Shown: piece after piece, positions 63,362-64,000 of the stretch | Numbering within the stretch: the stretch's first letter is position 1 | How the letters are laid out: every line of letters starts with the position of its first letter | Origin: Cucumis sativus | Taxonomy: Eukaryota; Streptophyta; Magnoliopsida; Cucurbitales; Cucurbitaceae | Length of the DNA: 64,000 bases | Assembly: GCF_000004075.3 (NCBI RefSeq) | Contig: NC_026657.2 | Span: 9,176,001-9,240,000 of the forward strand | Direction: 5' to 3' | Program-made: the position numbers and the translations under genes | Notes under the pieces: generated by a model | Told to the model about the DNA's origin: nothing | The model's database searches: none | Seen by the model: only the letters and a program-made list of their open reading frames with translations

Positions 63362-64000
63362 CTACTTCCTTAACAATGCTGCTATTCTGTTTGAGATACA
63401 GTAAGCAGTGGATTGGATAGTAATCATGGGATTGACACCAACAGCAGTTGGAAGAACACTAGCATCACAAACAAATAGCCCTTCAGCTTCCCAACTCTCT
63501 CCATTTTGGTCGATTGCGCCTTCTGTTTCTGAAACTCCAATTTTACAGCTCCCCATCTGATGAGCTGAGGTATAGACATTCCAATCTTTGGACAATGATA
63601 GTAGGCCACCCTCTGCAGATACACTATCCAAGAACTCTTCCAATTCCTCCTTCCCAATCCCTTTACATTCAAGTCTCTGTCCATCACTCCTATGTGTGCC
63701 AACCTCAGTAGCTCCTGCAGCAACCAAAATTCTCAATGATTGTCTCAACCCCTTCTTGAGGTTTTCTCTGTCTTCTTCACTCAAATTATAACTCACCCTT
63801 CCCTCTGACCTTACTGCCCCGGATCCCGAATCCCGGACTATCGTTATAAAATGGGCAGTTCTTGAATACTTGAGCATTCTTTGCTTGATGTCAAGTCCAG
63901 ATACCCAAGGAACCAACACAGCACATGATCCTGGTCCTAATAAAGGAGTCTCTATGATGGTTTTGGGATTTGATTTGGATTCTTCAGAAACAACTTTGTG
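63362..64000 (-). CDS. FAO: Long-chain fatty alcohol oxidase, C-terminal part (cut by window edge)
   Basis: FAD-dependent GMC-type oxidase that oxidises long-chain fatty alcohols to aldehydes, usually microsomal. Only the last exon, or part of it, is inside the window. The frame is open from the right edge to the stop at 63362, about 212 codons. Visible are [35 protein letters not shown], the active-site region [11 protein letters not shown] with the catalytic His, and [20 protein letters not shown] with the partner Asn. These match the C-terminal GMC domain of plant FAO1-4 proteins. The 5' exons lie beyond 64000. Confidence 0.92.
   Translation of the reverse strand, partial: HKVVSEESKSNPKTIIETPLLGPGSCAVLVPWVSGLDIKQRMLKYSRTAHFITIVRDSGSGAVRSEGRVSYNLSEEDRENLKKGLRQSLRILVAAGATEVGTHRSDGQRLECKGIGKEELEEFLDSVSAEGGLLSLSKDWNVYTSAHQMGSCKIGVSETEGAIDQNGESWEAEGLFVCDASVLPTAVGVNPMITIQSTAYCISNRIAALLRK

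Noticed and set aside
1-64000. CRISPR arrays, bacterial operons or insertion sequences
   Set aside because: The window is plant nuclear DNA; no spaced identical repeats or prokaryotic gene layout were seen.

Overview
This is a nuclear window from a flowering plant. It has AT-rich intergenic DNA, GT-AG introns, plastid and mitochondrial targeting sequences, and plant-only families (MORF, NPGR, PHO1 with SPX and EXS domains, NPF5). The protein sequences and the gene texture suggest a eudicot, perhaps a cucurbit. That last step is an impression and was not tested.

Layout. Bases 0.5-18.1 kb hold three complete tandem NPF5.2/PTR3-type transporter genes, all on the minus strand. Bases 20.6-28.1 kb hold three compact plus-strand housekeeping genes: cyanase (CYN), a mitochondrial-type MORF RNA-editing factor, and plastid ribosomal protein L28. 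Each has TGGGC/GCCCA (site II type) elements just upstream. Bases 29.2-32.8 kb hold a minus-strand NPGR1-like TPR/calmodulin-binding gene. A single-exon EDA6-like gene lies at 41.6-42.0 kb. Bases 42-56.4 kb are a long stretch without a recognisable gene. A complete 15-exon PHO1-type phosphate exporter lies at 56.4-62.6 kb on the plus strand. The 3' end of a long-chain fatty alcohol oxidase gene (minus strand) runs off the right edge.

The most interesting object is inside intron 3 of the MORF gene (24452-25995). A block of about 140 nt occurs there four times in good shape and twice in degenerate form. Each good copy reads as hairpin, ANANNA hinge, hairpin, ACA plus 3 nt, which is the H/ACA snoRNA layout. 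The pocket of hairpin 1 (left CUUGG, right AAUGCU) fits the conserved 18S rRNA segment AGCAUU-U-G-CCAAG exactly as a pseudouridylation guide should, and lies 15 nt before box H. Stems are kept by compensatory changes between copies, while the spacers differ. I read this as an intronic H/ACA snoRNA array carried by an RNA-editing-factor gene.

Other points are a 19-bp perfect foldback just after the stop of NPF copy 2, precise absence of intron 1 in NPF copy 3, a diverged first membrane helix in NPF copy 1, a probable LTR relic in an NPF intron, and three promoter-like islands without an assigned gene (34.9, 36.3-36.6 and 44.1 kb). All gene models were spliced by eye. Every complete multi-exon model closes in frame.
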